Origin: Bacteroidota bacterium
GTDB taxonomy: Bacteria; Bacteroidota; Bacteroidia; Cytophagales; Cyclobacteriaceae
Direction of reading: 5' to 3'
Assembly: GCA_016191555.1 (NCBI GenBank)
Contig: JACPVX010000067.1
Span: forward strand, 120,674-184,673
DNA length: 64,000 nucleotides
The translations under genes were made by a program, and so were the position numbers. Below are positions 45,415 to 54,975 of the stretch, piece by piece. The stretch's first letter is position 1. The number at the start of each line of letters is the position of its first letter. The notes under the pieces are model-generated. The model did no database searches. It was not told where the DNA came from and worked only from the letters and a program-made list of their open reading frames with translations.

Positions 45415-47772
45415 ATGGATGAAATGGAAAGTGGTAAGGTTGAAGAGCTTCGAATGAAACTTGGCCGACTCACGCAGAGCCATGAGCAGCTTAGGTCGGA
45501 AATCAACTTACTCAAAAAAGAAATTGAGGGATTGCGGCCATCTGCTACAGATAGCGTAGTGCCCTCGGTGGCAACGGCTCAGCCAGAGGCGATTGCAGCC
45601 ATGGAAAATAAACCGCTTGTTGAAGAAATCTTTGAACCAAAGATAGTTGAGCGTCCATTAAAATCTCAGTTCAAAAAAGAGAAAACGCAGTGGGAAGAAT
45701 TTATCGGTACCAATCTGCTGAACAAAATCGGTATTGTGATTTTGGTGATTGGGGTGAGCTATGGTGTGAAGTATTCCATCGATCACAATTTATTGAGCCC
45801 GGTTACGCGCGTGATCTTAGGTTACGCTGCCGGTTTGGCGCTGGCCGTTGTTGCCCTGCGTATTAAACTAAACTATAAAACTTTTAGCGCGGTATTGTTG
45901 AGCGGGGCAATGGCCACGTTCTATTTTATCACATTCGCAGCGTATGACTTATATGCATTGATGCCACAGGCGATGGCATTTGTGCTGATGGTGGTGTTCA
46001 CGGGATTTACCGTTTTTGCTGCTGTGCATTACGATCAAAAAGTAATTGCAATTATTGGATTGGTGGGCGCGTATGCGGTGCCATTTTTGTTGAGTGATGG
46101 TTCGGGGCGCGTGCTGATTTTATTTTCGTACGTAACGATTGTGAATGGAGGTATTCTGGTGCTGGCCTTTAAAAAAGATTGGAAGTCGCTGTATTACTTG
46201 GCTTTTGGTTTGACGTGGCTCATCTATGCTGCTTGGTTCATGGATCAATTTGATGCGAACCTCAATTTGTGGATGAGCCTCACTTTTGCGCTGATTTATT
46301 TTGTCATTTTCTATATTACGTTTTTAGCGTACAAATTAGTGAAGGCAGAGAATCTGTTGATTGCTGACATTGCGATGTTGGTGTTCAATTCGTTTCTATT
46401 TTATAGTTATGGATACTCTGCGATATCAGCTCACCCAATGGGAGATTTTTACCTAGGCATTTTTACGGTATTTAACGCAATACTGCACTTCATTGCGTGT
46501 TTCATTATCTATAAAAAACAAGATGCTACGCGTGACACATTCTATTTGGTAGCAGGAATGGTGCTGGTGTTTTTGACACTTGCTGTGCCAGTTCAACTGG
46601 ATGGCAATTGGGTAACACTGACGTGGGCCGCTGAAGCATTTCTTCTATTTTGGATTGGCCGCACCAAGCAACTGCGCATTTATGAATGGCTGTCGTACGT
46701 GCTCATTATAATTACTGCCGGCAGTTTGGCAGAAGACTGGAAAGTGTATAGTTATTATTCAGTAGATAGTGCCTCTACTCACATATCACCCTTTTTCAAC
46801 ATCTATTTGTTTACATCGCTTTTTGTGCTAACCAGTTTTGGCTTGATCTTAAGGTTAAGCAAAGATGCGCGCTATCAGGAACCAAAAGGATTGCTACAAC
46901 CCTATTTTACGATAGGGCTGAGTACGCTTGCGTTGTGCTTTCTGTATATCAGTTTCTACCACGAGGTGAGCAATTATTGGCAAGTGCGATTCTATGATTC
47001 GAGTATTACAATACGACAAAGCGCAGACTATCAGTATCCGGTTTTAGACAGCGATCTGCTGGAATTCAAAGCATTGTGGTTGTTGATTTACTCTGCCGTT
47101 TTTGGAATAGCCCTAACATGGATCAACAAAAAATGGCTAAGCAATGGCACATTAACGCTGGCACTCACAGCTTACAATGCCTTAGTGCTGCTAATGTTTG
47201 TTGTAAAAGGGTTGCCTGCACTGGGAGATTTGCGCACAAGCTACATCATGCAGACTGATGCTAATTATTTCATTCGCGATGCGTGGCACATTGTGATTCG
47301 TTATATCACCTTGTTAGTAATGATTCCGTTGGTCTATTTGAATCGGCAACACATCAGGCAAGAGATGTTTAATTCAACGATAAGACAAGGTGAGTTTATT
47401 CTGTTTCATATATTCACCGTAATATTATTAAGCAGTGAAGTAGTTCATTGGCTGGAACTTGCCGGTGTAGACGAGAGTTTCAAATTGTGGTTGAGTATAT
47501 TATGGGGTGTCTATGCACTTGCCATGATTGTAATCGGATTGCAACGAAATGATAAGCCGCTACGCACACTGGCGATCGTTTTGTTTGGCATTACATTGGT
47601 AAAGTTATTCTTTTACGACATGGCCGATATGAGCACTATTGCCAAAACCATTGTGATGATCATCTTAGGTGTGTTGCTGCTGATCTCTTCTTTCTTATAC
47701 AATAAAGTAAAGAAAGCGACCGATGAAAATGCTGATGTTCAACAGCAGGAGATTGACTCACATGAAGTTTAA
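45415..47772 (+). CDS. DUF2339 polytopic membrane protein
   Basis: 785 residues. An N-terminal coiled coil (LGRLTQSHEQLRSEINLLKKEIEGL, about 15-40) and a linker precede about 20 membrane helices; the start of the membrane part, WEEFIGTNLLNKIGIVILVIGVSYGVKYSI, is the DUF2339 signature. The function of this family is not known. The next gene is DUF3999, a combination that recurs in other genomes, so the two proteins probably form one envelope complex (inference). Confidence 0.85.
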   Translation: MDEMESGKVEELRMKLGRLTQSHEQLRSEINLLKKEIEGLRPSATDSVVPSVATAQPEAIAAMENKPLVEEIFEPKIVERPLKSQFKKEKTQWEEFIGTNLLNKIGIVILVIGVSYGVKYSIDHNLLSPVTRVILGYAAGLALAVVALRIKLNYKTFSAVLLSGAMATFYFITFAAYDLYALMPQAMAFVLMVVFTGFTVFAAVHYDQKVIAIIGLVGAYAVPFLLSDGSGRVLILFSYVTIVNGGILVLAFKKDWKSLYYLAFGLTWLIYAAWFMDQFDANLNLWMSLTFALIYFVIFYITFLAYKLVKAENLLIADIAMLVFNSFLFYSYGYSAISAHPMGDFYLGIFTVFNAILHFIACFIIYKKQDATRDTFYLVAGMVLVFLTLAVPVQLDGNWVTLTWAAEAFLLFWIGRTKQLRIYEWLSYVLIIITAGSLAEDWKVYSYYSVDSASTHISPFFNIYLFTSLFVLTSFGLILRLSKDARYQEPKGLLQPYFTIGLSTLALCFLYISFYHEVSNYWQVRFYDSSITIRQSADYQYPVLDSDLLEFKALWLLIYSAVFGIALTWINKKWLSNGTLTLALTAYNALVLLMFVVKGLPALGDLRTSYIMQTDANYFIRDAWHIVIRYITLLVMIPLVYLNRQHIRQEMFNSTIRQGEFILFHIFTVILLSSEVVHWLELAGVDESFKLWLSILWGVYALAMIVIGLQRNDKPLRTLAIVLFGITLVKLFFYDMADMSTIAKTIVMIILGVLLLISSFLYNKVKKATDENADVQQQEIDSHEV

Positions 47773-47784
47773 AATTACTAAGAG

Positions 47785-49029
47785 ATGAAAAAAAGAACCG
47801 TATTATATTCATTGAAAGCAACGCTTATTTCTCTGTCGCTGTTGCTTTTAATCTTTTCTGCTAAAGCGCAAAAATCTTCTTTTGCTTATAGAAGAACGAT
47901 AACCGGTGTGGACAGTGCCGGATGGTATGGTATTACATTGCCCAATGGTGTGATTCGCAATTGCAGAACGGATTTCGCTGATCTTCGCATCTTACAAATT
48001 GCCGGAACGGATACCACTGAAGCACCATATCTCCTCAAAGTGCAAGTGCCCATACTAACCGAGGCAACCGAACAATTGAGTGCTTTTAATTTGTCTAAGA
48101 AAGATGGAAGGCAATACTTGACTTTTGAATTGAAGAAAGATCAGTTAGTCAACGAAATTGATCTATCATTTCTGGAAACGAATTATGATGGAATAGTAAC
48201 TGTGGCCGGTAGCGAGGATCAAAAAGAGTGGTTTGAAGTAGATCAGCAGCGAATCATTTCCATTCAAAATGAAAACATGCAGTTTACATCCGCCCGACTT
48301 TCATTTTCAAAAGTTCATTATCGCTATCTTCGGTTGGAGTTGGCCTGCGATCGACCGCTTACGTTTCAATCGGCCTCTTTTAAAAATCAATTGATCGAGC
48401 CGGGTGTCTTTTCGTTACCCACACTTACATGGAACAAGAGTCAGTCGAAATCTAAAGAAGAAACAGTAGTAGCGATCGATTTGAAGGAATATCAATTGAT
48501 TAATTACTTCAGCGTTGTGATGAATGAAACCAACGATTTTTACAGGGCGTTCCGCTTAGAGCGATTAATCGACAGCACGAAAACCCAGAAGGGTTGGGAG
48601 TATTTTTATGACGAACTGACCAGCGGATACATCACTTCATTTACACCCAATGAATTCAACTTTGGCTATGAACCTGCTCAAAAATTGCGACTCACTATTT
48701 ACAATGGCGATAATCTTCCGATAGATGTTCGGTCGATGGTGGTACGGTCGCCACAAGTGAAGTTAACTGTGAGAATGAAAAACGATCGTACATCTTTTCT
48801 TTACTACGGGAATGAAAGGTTAAACGCCCCACAATACGATTTGATGTTATTCAAAGATAAAATTCCTGTTCCGAAAAGAAATCTGGAACTAGCTAATGAA
48901 GAAAAACTACTAGCAGAAGCGGTGAAGCCTTCAGCCTTGATCGAAAATCAAATGTGGTTGTGGATCATCATGGGCGTTGTGATAGCCGTGCTGGGCTACT
49001 TTACTTTAAAAATGATGAAGGCAAAGTAA
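47785..49029 (+). CDS. DUF3999 family membrane-anchored protein
   Basis: 414 residues: signal peptide (LISLSLLLLIFSAKAQ), a periplasmic beta-rich region that begins SSFAYRRTITGVDSAGWYGITLPNGV, and one C-terminal transmembrane helix (MWLWIIMGVVIAVLGYFTL, about 390-408) with a short basic tail. It follows the DUF2339 gene by 12 bases, and the pairing of these two families supports the assignment. The function is unknown. The periplasmic part looks like carbohydrate-binding sandwiches but has no catalytic signature that I recognise. Convergent with the phosphoesterase gene. Confidence 0.8.
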   Translation: MKKRTVLYSLKATLISLSLLLLIFSAKAQKSSFAYRRTITGVDSAGWYGITLPNGVIRNCRTDFADLRILQIAGTDTTEAPYLLKVQVPILTEATEQLSAFNLSKKDGRQYLTFELKKDQLVNEIDLSFLETNYDGIVTVAGSEDQKEWFEVDQQRIISIQNENMQFTSARLSFSKVHYRYLRLELACDRPLTFQSASFKNQLIEPGVFSLPTLTWNKSQSKSKEETVVAIDLKEYQLINYFSVVMNETNDFYRAFRLERLIDSTKTQKGWEYFYDELTSGYITSFTPNEFNFGYEPAQKLRLTIYNGDNLPIDVRSMVVRSPQVKLTVRMKNDRTSFLYYGNERLNAPQYDLMLFKDKIPVPKRNLELANEEKLLAEAVKPSALIENQMWLWIIMGVVIAVLGYFTLKMMKAK

Positions 49030-49034
49030 TTTGC

Positions 49035-50282
49035 TTACGCTCGCTTCAATTCAAATATGGTGATCTCGGGTGGCATGCCTACACGACCGGGATAACCGAG
49101 GTATCCAAATCCGCGGTTGACATAGAGATATTGATTTTCTTCCTGATACAATCCGCCCCATTGCTTGTACACATGCTGCACGGGTGTCCAGGTAAAGTCA
49201 CCAATATTCACACCAAACTGTGCTCCGTGCGTATGGCCGGAAAAAGTAACATCAATGTCCTTATAAGTTGGACGAATCTGAGCATCCCAATGTGTAGGAT
49301 CGTGTGATAATAACAACTTCACCGCTGCTTCTTCGCTTCCGCGATAAGCCTCGTCTAATTTTCCATGCTTTGAAAAGCGTGTACCCCAATTTTCCACGCC
49401 TAATATGGCGAGCTTCTCTCCACCTTGTTCAATAAACCGGTTTTCGTTCATCAGCAGATCAAAGCCAAGCTCTTTATGCGCAGCCACTAAATCAGCAAAG
49501 TTCTTTTGCTTCATTTCTTTGGTTGTCCACGCTTTATAATCGCCATAGTCGTGATTTCCGGTAATGGAGAACACACCCAGTGGCGCTCTTAATTTATCAA
49601 ATACTTCGATGTAGGGTTTTACTTCGGGAGTTTCGTTGTTGACTAAATCCCCTGTAAAGAAAATAACATCGGGCTTTTCAGATAAGATCATTTCCACACC
49701 GCCTTTCACGGCTGTCTTATTCCAAAAACTGCCTGAATGAATATCTGAAATTTGTGCGATGCGAATTCCATCAAATGATTTGGGTAAGTTGGGTAGCTTG
49801 ATTGCCACCTTTCGTACGCGATAATCGTGGGCACCTGAGATAATTCCATATGCAAATGCACCGAATGGAACTGCTGTGGCTATCATGGCTGTACGCGACA
49901 AAAATTCTGAACGTGTTAACACTTCCCCCGCTGTTGACGTAGGTGTGCTTTTCTGAAAAAGAGAGAAGAACCAACGAACACCTCTCTGTAAATCGTCTAT
50001 CAGCAAAAAGAGAATACCCACTATTTTTGAGAAATAAGTAGCTACGATTCCAGTGATCACCCAATTACGAAAATTAGCACTATACTTATAAGGATCATCG
50101 AGCGCCCACCAAAATAATGCGGCTATACATAGTATGGTCGGAATCCAAAATCCATATCGCAGGACATTTTTCCAAAGTGGTGACCAATTTCTACTTACCA
50201 CTAACACTCCCTGAAAAAAGTAGTAGTCAATCAGAAGAAAGACAATTGCGAAAACAAAAACAGTCATAAGTCTTGCGGTCAT
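49035..50282 (-). CDS. Membrane-bound metallophosphoesterase
   Basis: 415 residues: three to four N-terminal membrane helices (about 5-110) followed by a calcineurin-like phosphoesterase. Metal-ligand motifs are all present: ISDIHSG, FFTGDLVNN, TGNHDYG, LLLSHDP and FSGHTHGAQFG. The family (YaeI-like) includes envelope enzymes acting on lipid or nucleotide phosphates; the substrate is not known. The active site follows the membrane part, consistent with an outward-facing enzyme. A terminator of the efflux operon lies just upstream, so this gene needs its own promoter. Confidence 0.85.
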   Translation of the reverse strand: MTARLMTVFVFAIVFLLIDYYFFQGVLVVSRNWSPLWKNVLRYGFWIPTILCIAALFWWALDDPYKYSANFRNWVITGIVATYFSKIVGILFLLIDDLQRGVRWFFSLFQKSTPTSTAGEVLTRSEFLSRTAMIATAVPFGAFAYGIISGAHDYRVRKVAIKLPNLPKSFDGIRIAQISDIHSGSFWNKTAVKGGVEMILSEKPDVIFFTGDLVNNETPEVKPYIEVFDKLRAPLGVFSITGNHDYGDYKAWTTKEMKQKNFADLVAAHKELGFDLLMNENRFIEQGGEKLAILGVENWGTRFSKHGKLDEAYRGSEEAAVKLLLSHDPTHWDAQIRPTYKDIDVTFSGHTHGAQFGVNIGDFTWTPVQHVYKQWGGLYQEENQYLYVNRGFGYLGYPGRVGMPPEITIFELKRA

Positions 50283-50284
50283 AA

Positions 50285-50323
50285 TGAAAAAGTCATCTTA
50301 CAACCATAGTCGTAAGATGACTT
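50285..50323 (-). terminator. Intrinsic terminator of the efflux operon
   Basis: Perfect 12-base stem AAGTCATCTTAC (50290-50301) / GTAAGATGACTT (50312-50323) with a 10-base loop; on the minus strand it is followed by five T. It lies 22 bases beyond the pump's stop codon. Confidence 0.9.
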
Positions 50324-50345
50324 CTTTTAGTTTAATTCAATTCGA

Positions 50346-53300
50346 TCAATGTGACTCTGAATTAGCCGCCTCGGTTTGAAGCTGAGCCATAGGCTTCTTC
50401 AATAACTTCATTTTTAAACGCGCCACCAGCAAATACATTACCGGAACCAAGAATAAAGTGAGGAATGTTCCGAAGATCAAACCAAAGATCATCGTCCAAG
50501 ATAAAGGACCCCAGAAGGCCACATTATCGCCACCAAAGAAAATATGAGGATTGAATTCAGTGAACAACGTTACGAAGTCGATGTTCAAACCAATTGCCAA
50601 TGGCACCAGACCTAAGGTAGCAGCCATGGCTGTCAATAATACAGGAGTCATACGGGTCTTAGCCGCTTCAATAATGGCAGCTTTGAGTTCAACTCCCTGC
50701 GACAAAAGTAAGTCAGTAAATTCTACCAAGAGAATTCCGTTTCGCACCACAATTCCCGCCAAGGCCATGATACCAATACCCGACATTACAATAGATATCT
50801 CCATTTTGAATAACGAGAAACCAATCAATACACCAATGATACTGAATAAAATTTCCATTAATATGATCACCGGCTTGCTGGTTGAGTTGAATTGAATCAC
50901 CAATATCATCAATATCAAACCGAAAGCGGACATGGCAGCTACTCCTAAGAAATCAACCGTCTCTTGTTGTTGTTCTTGTTCACCGGTCATTTTGATTTCT
51001 ACACCATCGGGCTTCGAGAATGATTTCAAACTCTCTTGTATTTGAGCCACTACTTCATTTGGATTGAAGTCGGCCAATACGTTAGATGATAAAGTGATTA
51101 CGCGCTTTTGGTCGATGCGCTTGATACCCGCATAACTGTTGCTGTATTCAATTGATGCTACGGCTGACATCGGCACCTGACGCACCGCGCCACCCATGCT
51201 CATGTCACGGAAAGTGATCGGCATGTTCATCAAGGTGTTGATATTGTTGCGCTGATCTTCTCTTACACGCATCTGAATCGGATAGTCATCATTATCATCA
51301 CGGAATTTGGAAACCTCCGCACCATTGATGGCGTTGCGCAGTGCCAAACCAATAGTTCCCGTAGCAATACCTTCGCGGTTTGCTTTTTCACGATCAATCT
51401 TGATTGTAATTTCAGGTTTATCGCTTTGGAAATCAGACTTCAAATCTTCCACTCCCGGAATTTGCAAAGCATCTAAGTATCGTTTCGTTTTATCTGCCGC
51501 TGCTACCAATACATCAAAATCGTCTGCCGCTATTTCGATATTAATCGCCTTACCAGTAGGCGGTCCGCCTTGCTCTTGATTCACAGAAATAGTAGCACCG
51601 GGAATATTCTTAATCGCTTCACGAATCTTAGTCAAATACACTTTCGTGGATTGTCCATCGCGCTTAGCGAAATTGACGAACGCAACGGTCACTTTACCTA
51701 AATGAGGTTGCGCGTTATTACCGGATGTTTGATCTTCCGCTGCACCAATCGCAACGTTCGAAATGATCGACTCTACGATCGGGTTCTTCTCTCCTACTAC
51801 ATCTATCACTTTTTGCTCCACTCTTTGTGTCACCGAATCTGTCACTCGCTGATCCGTCCCTATTGGTAAGGTGATATACGTGTAAACAAAATTTGGATCA
51901 CCTTGGGGAAAAAATACTACGGGAGGTTTGCGAATTCCTGTAAATACGATGGAGAAGAAAAATAAGAAGATCACTCCACCAATTACGATCCATGGACGTG
52001 AACCTTCCAAACACCACTCGATCATATTTTTATAACCATTCTGCACTTTAGGCCAACCATCGGTTTGGAATTTGGAGATCAACTCTTCTAAAACAAAACG
52101 GTAGAGTGAATAAATTCCAAAAAGGAAGATGGTAAAGTTTCCTAAACCTTTTGAACCGGTTACATACCACACAACCGCTAATGCTGCAAAGATCACTGCC
52201 GTAATCTTGTATCCTCTTGTAAATTTCTTGCGATCATGATCATGATCATGCACCGTCATAAAATCTGCTGCAAAAACAGGATTGATTATGTAGGCTACCA
52301 CCAATGATGCGAGGAGAGCGACAATCAAAGTAATAGGCAAGTACACCATAAACTCTCCAATGGTGCCCGGCCAGAATGCCAACGGAACAAATGGCGCTAG
52401 CACCACCATCGTACCTGAAAACACCGGCATGAAAACTTCGCCTGCGGCAATCTTGGCTGCTTTACGAATGGGCACTTTACCATTGTCGAACACGCGGTGT
52501 GTATTTTCAATTACCACAATCGCATCGTCCACCACAATTCCAAGTGCTAACAGGAACGAGAACAATGTCATGAGATTCAACGTGTAGTCCAGCATCGGGA
52601 AGAATAAGAATGCGATGAAGCTGGAAAGCGGCACAGATAAACCTACGAAAATTGCGTTGGTTGCACCCATGAAGAACATCAGAATGATCGTCACTAACAC
52701 GAATCCGATAATGATGGTGTTGATCAAATCGTGCAGTGTTGTGCGTGTATTGTCCGATTGATCTCCAGTGATGGTAATCTTCGCACCGGGAGGTAAAATA
52801 GAAGACTTAAACTCATCAATAATCAAATTGATCTGGTCTGACGCTGCAATCAAGTTTTCACCTCCTCTTTTAACAATGTTAAGAGTGATTACATTTTTCT
52901 TGTCCAACCGTGCAAAGCTCTCTTGCTCTTTGTGCGAGTCAATAACTTCGGCAACATCTTTCAAGTAAACACTTCCTCCTTTGATGGAACCTACAACGGT
53001 ATTTGCAATTTCTTCTGCATTAACGTACTCACCGTTTACGCTTAAAGAACGTTTCATCCCCCCTACTGAAAGCTGACCGCCAGAAACGATTCGGTTTTCG
53101 AAATTGATGGCGTTGCTGATATCATCTAAGCTTACTCCGGCCAATGCCGCTTTATATAAATCCACATTGATTTGAATCTCGCGATCCAAGGCACCAACAA
53201 TATCCACTCGTCTGATTTCCTTCAATGCTTCGATGCGATCCTGCATTTGCTCTGCATACTTCTTCAGGGTTTGCAAATCATAATCACCCGATAGGTTGAT

Positions 53301-53753
53301 GAACATGATCGGTTGTGCTGACAAGTCAATATCAATTACTTGTGGATCATCCAGCAAACTGGAAGGCACCGGAGGCAAATCAGCTTTTGCTTTGTCTACC
53401 GCTTCCTGCACTTCGCGCTTCGCTTCTTTCACTTCCACATCGGTTTCAAACTCGATGATAACGGTAGAAAAGCTTTGAACTGAGTTACTGGTTACTTTCT
53501 TAACTCCGGCAATCGACTTTACTTGCTTTTCAATTTGTTTAGAAACCAGGTTCTCTACATCCTTGGGAGAAGCTCCCGGAAAAATGGATGTCACAAATAT
53601 TTGCGGAAGTACTACCTCCGGAAAATTTTCCTTTGGCAATTTATTGTAGGTGATCATACCTGCCAGGCAGATAAAAACAACCGCCACATAAATTGCCACT
53701 CGATTATCGATGGCCCAACTGGTGGGCTTAAATTCTTTTTCTGAATCTTTCAT
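50346..53753 (-). CDS. RND multidrug/metal efflux pump (inner-membrane permease)
   Basis: 1135 residues, about 90 longer than a typical RND pump. Usual features are present: N-terminal helix (NRVAIYVAVVFICLAGMI), porter domains, and TM4 with the proton-relay aspartates in LLALGIVVDDAIVVIENTHRVF. The extra length sits between the two halves (about residues 495-590): a polar HDHDHDRKK stretch, two extra membrane helices (ITAVIFAALAVVWYV, FTIFLFGIYSLYRFVL) and a charged linker. It pumps substrates from the periplasm through TolC; the substrate class (drug, bile salt or other) cannot be read off. Last gene of the operon. Confidence 0.92.
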   Translation of the reverse strand: MKDSEKEFKPTSWAIDNRVAIYVAVVFICLAGMITYNKLPKENFPEVVLPQIFVTSIFPGASPKDVENLVSKQIEKQVKSIAGVKKVTSNSVQSFSTVIIEFETDVEVKEAKREVQEAVDKAKADLPPVPSSLLDDPQVIDIDLSAQPIMFINLSGDYDLQTLKKYAEQMQDRIEALKEIRRVDIVGALDREIQINVDLYKAALAGVSLDDISNAINFENRIVSGGQLSVGGMKRSLSVNGEYVNAEEIANTVVGSIKGGSVYLKDVAEVIDSHKEQESFARLDKKNVITLNIVKRGGENLIAASDQINLIIDEFKSSILPPGAKITITGDQSDNTRTTLHDLINTIIIGFVLVTIILMFFMGATNAIFVGLSVPLSSFIAFLFFPMLDYTLNLMTLFSFLLALGIVVDDAIVVIENTHRVFDNGKVPIRKAAKIAAGEVFMPVFSGTMVVLAPFVPLAFWPGTIGEFMVYLPITLIVALLASLVVAYIINPVFAADFMTVHDHDHDRKKFTRGYKITAVIFAALAVVWYVTGSKGLGNFTIFLFGIYSLYRFVLEELISKFQTDGWPKVQNGYKNMIEWCLEGSRPWIVIGGVIFLFFFSIVFTGIRKPPVVFFPQGDPNFVYTYITLPIGTDQRVTDSVTQRVEQKVIDVVGEKNPIVESIISNVAIGAAEDQTSGNNAQPHLGKVTVAFVNFAKRDGQSTKVYLTKIREAIKNIPGATISVNQEQGGPPTGKAINIEIAADDFDVLVAAADKTKRYLDALQIPGVEDLKSDFQSDKPEITIKIDREKANREGIATGTIGLALRNAINGAEVSKFRDDNDDYPIQMRVREDQRNNINTLMNMPITFRDMSMGGAVRQVPMSAVASIEYSNSYAGIKRIDQKRVITLSSNVLADFNPNEVVAQIQESLKSFSKPDGVEIKMTGEQEQQQETVDFLGVAAMSAFGLILMILVIQFNSTSKPVIILMEILFSIIGVLIGFSLFKMEISIVMSGIGIMALAGIVVRNGILLVEFTDLLLSQGVELKAAIIEAAKTRMTPVLLTAMAATLGLVPLAIGLNIDFVTLFTEFNPHIFFGGDNVAFWGPLSWTMIFGLIFGTFLTLFLVPVMYLLVARLKMKLLKKPMAQLQTEAANSESH

Positions 53754-53776
53754 GTGCTAATTTTTATTTTTTTGGC

Positions 53777-53840
53777 CACATGGAATGGCCGAGATTCTCA
53801 TACCGTTGGGCATAAAGCATCTTACCGGCCATTTCATGTG
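53777..53840 (-). promoter_or_regulatory. Hairpin between adaptor and pump genes
   Basis: A 14-base inverted repeat with one mismatch (53777-53790 / 53827-53840) spans most of the 93-base gap between the adaptor and pump genes. A downstream T-run is present only beyond the pump side. It could act as a partial attenuator, RNase stop or translational control of the pump (inference). Confidence 0.55.
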
Positions 53841-53846
53841 CTTACA

Positions 53847-54962
53847 CTAGATTTTAATCAATTCGCCATCGTTCAAACCTTGGTATCCTACCGTGATGAT
53901 TTTGTCACCAATCGCAAGACCAGAAGTTACTTGTGCGTAGTTATCATATACGCCATCAATCTTTACCACTTTTTTGCGAGCGACTAATTGAGTGCCGTTG
54001 CTTTCAGCCACATATACGATCTTCTCGCCATTGATGTCTTGCACTACATTGATAGGAACGCAAAGTGCAGCTGGCACAGAGGTAAATATCACTTTCACTA
54101 TTGCCGTCATGTTCGGACGCAAATCTGCGTTGGAAGGAACTTTGATTTCGACTGAGAACGAACGACTGAGCGGATCAATGTTTCTTCCTACAAAGTTCAC
54201 CGGGCCTTCCAACTTTTTGTCGTAATCAGAGAAGCTGATCAGCGCCTTGTTTCCTTTTTTGATTGTACTCAAATACGCCTCCGAAATTTTAGCAGTAATC
54301 TTTAAGTTGTTGTTGTTGATTACTCTGAAGGCTGGTTGTCCTGGAGCAGCATTTTGTCCTACTTTAGCAGTTACTTCATCTACCACGCCCGTAATCAGTG
54401 ATTTGATCTTTGACATATCCAATTGTTCTTCCAGCGTAGCGAGTTTTTTCTCTAAGCTCTCTTTGCTGTTTTTTGCTTGCAGATACTGAACTTCCGTTCC
54501 TATTTTTTGATCCCACAAGTTTTTCTGACGTGCATAAACCGTGTTTGCCAGTTCCAAACCAGATTTAACTTCATCGATGCCGCGCAAAGTAAGTGTGTTA
54601 TCGATTTGCGCTAAAGTCTGACCTTTCACTACAGCATCGCCTTCGCGTACATAGACATTCGTAATAACACCTGCTGTTTTGGCACTGATCATAATATTGT
54701 CAGTTGCTTCAACAGCACCTTGTGTTTGCACATACTTTTCGAACTTGCGTGGAGCCAATTCTACGGTCACCACTTCTTTGGTTCGCGCTACATCCGTTTT
54801 CGTTCCTGCCACTTCTTTTTCTAGCGTAGCAATTTGCTTCACTAAATCAGCTTGTTGTGCTTTTAACTTCTTTAATTGGTCTTCTTTGCTTGGATTGCAG
54901 GCAGCCACCAAAGCGGCAGCAGCTACAATGAATAAATACGTTAGGTAATTATATCTTTTCAT
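53847..54962 (-). CDS. RND periplasmic adaptor (membrane fusion) lipoprotein
   Basis: 371 residues with a lipobox ending AACNPS (cysteine near residue 22). A coiled coil (about 26-55), a lipoyl-like domain (ISAKTAGVITNVYVREGDAVVKGQTLAQID) and beta-barrel and membrane-proximal domains follow. It links the inner-membrane pump to the TolC channel. The gap of 13 bases to the TolC gene and the strand order make it part of a single transcript. Confidence 0.92.
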   Translation of the reverse strand: MKRYNYLTYLFIVAAAALVAACNPSKEDQLKKLKAQQADLVKQIATLEKEVAGTKTDVARTKEVVTVELAPRKFEKYVQTQGAVEATDNIMISAKTAGVITNVYVREGDAVVKGQTLAQIDNTLTLRGIDEVKSGLELANTVYARQKNLWDQKIGTEVQYLQAKNSKESLEKKLATLEEQLDMSKIKSLITGVVDEVTAKVGQNAAPGQPAFRVINNNNLKITAKISEAYLSTIKKGNKALISFSDYDKKLEGPVNFVGRNIDPLSRSFSVEIKVPSNADLRPNMTAIVKVIFTSVPAALCVPINVVQDINGEKIVYVAESNGTQLVARKKVVKIDGVYDNYAQVTSGLAIGDKIITVGYQGLNDGELIKI

Positions 54963-54975
54963 AAGAGTGGGTTTT

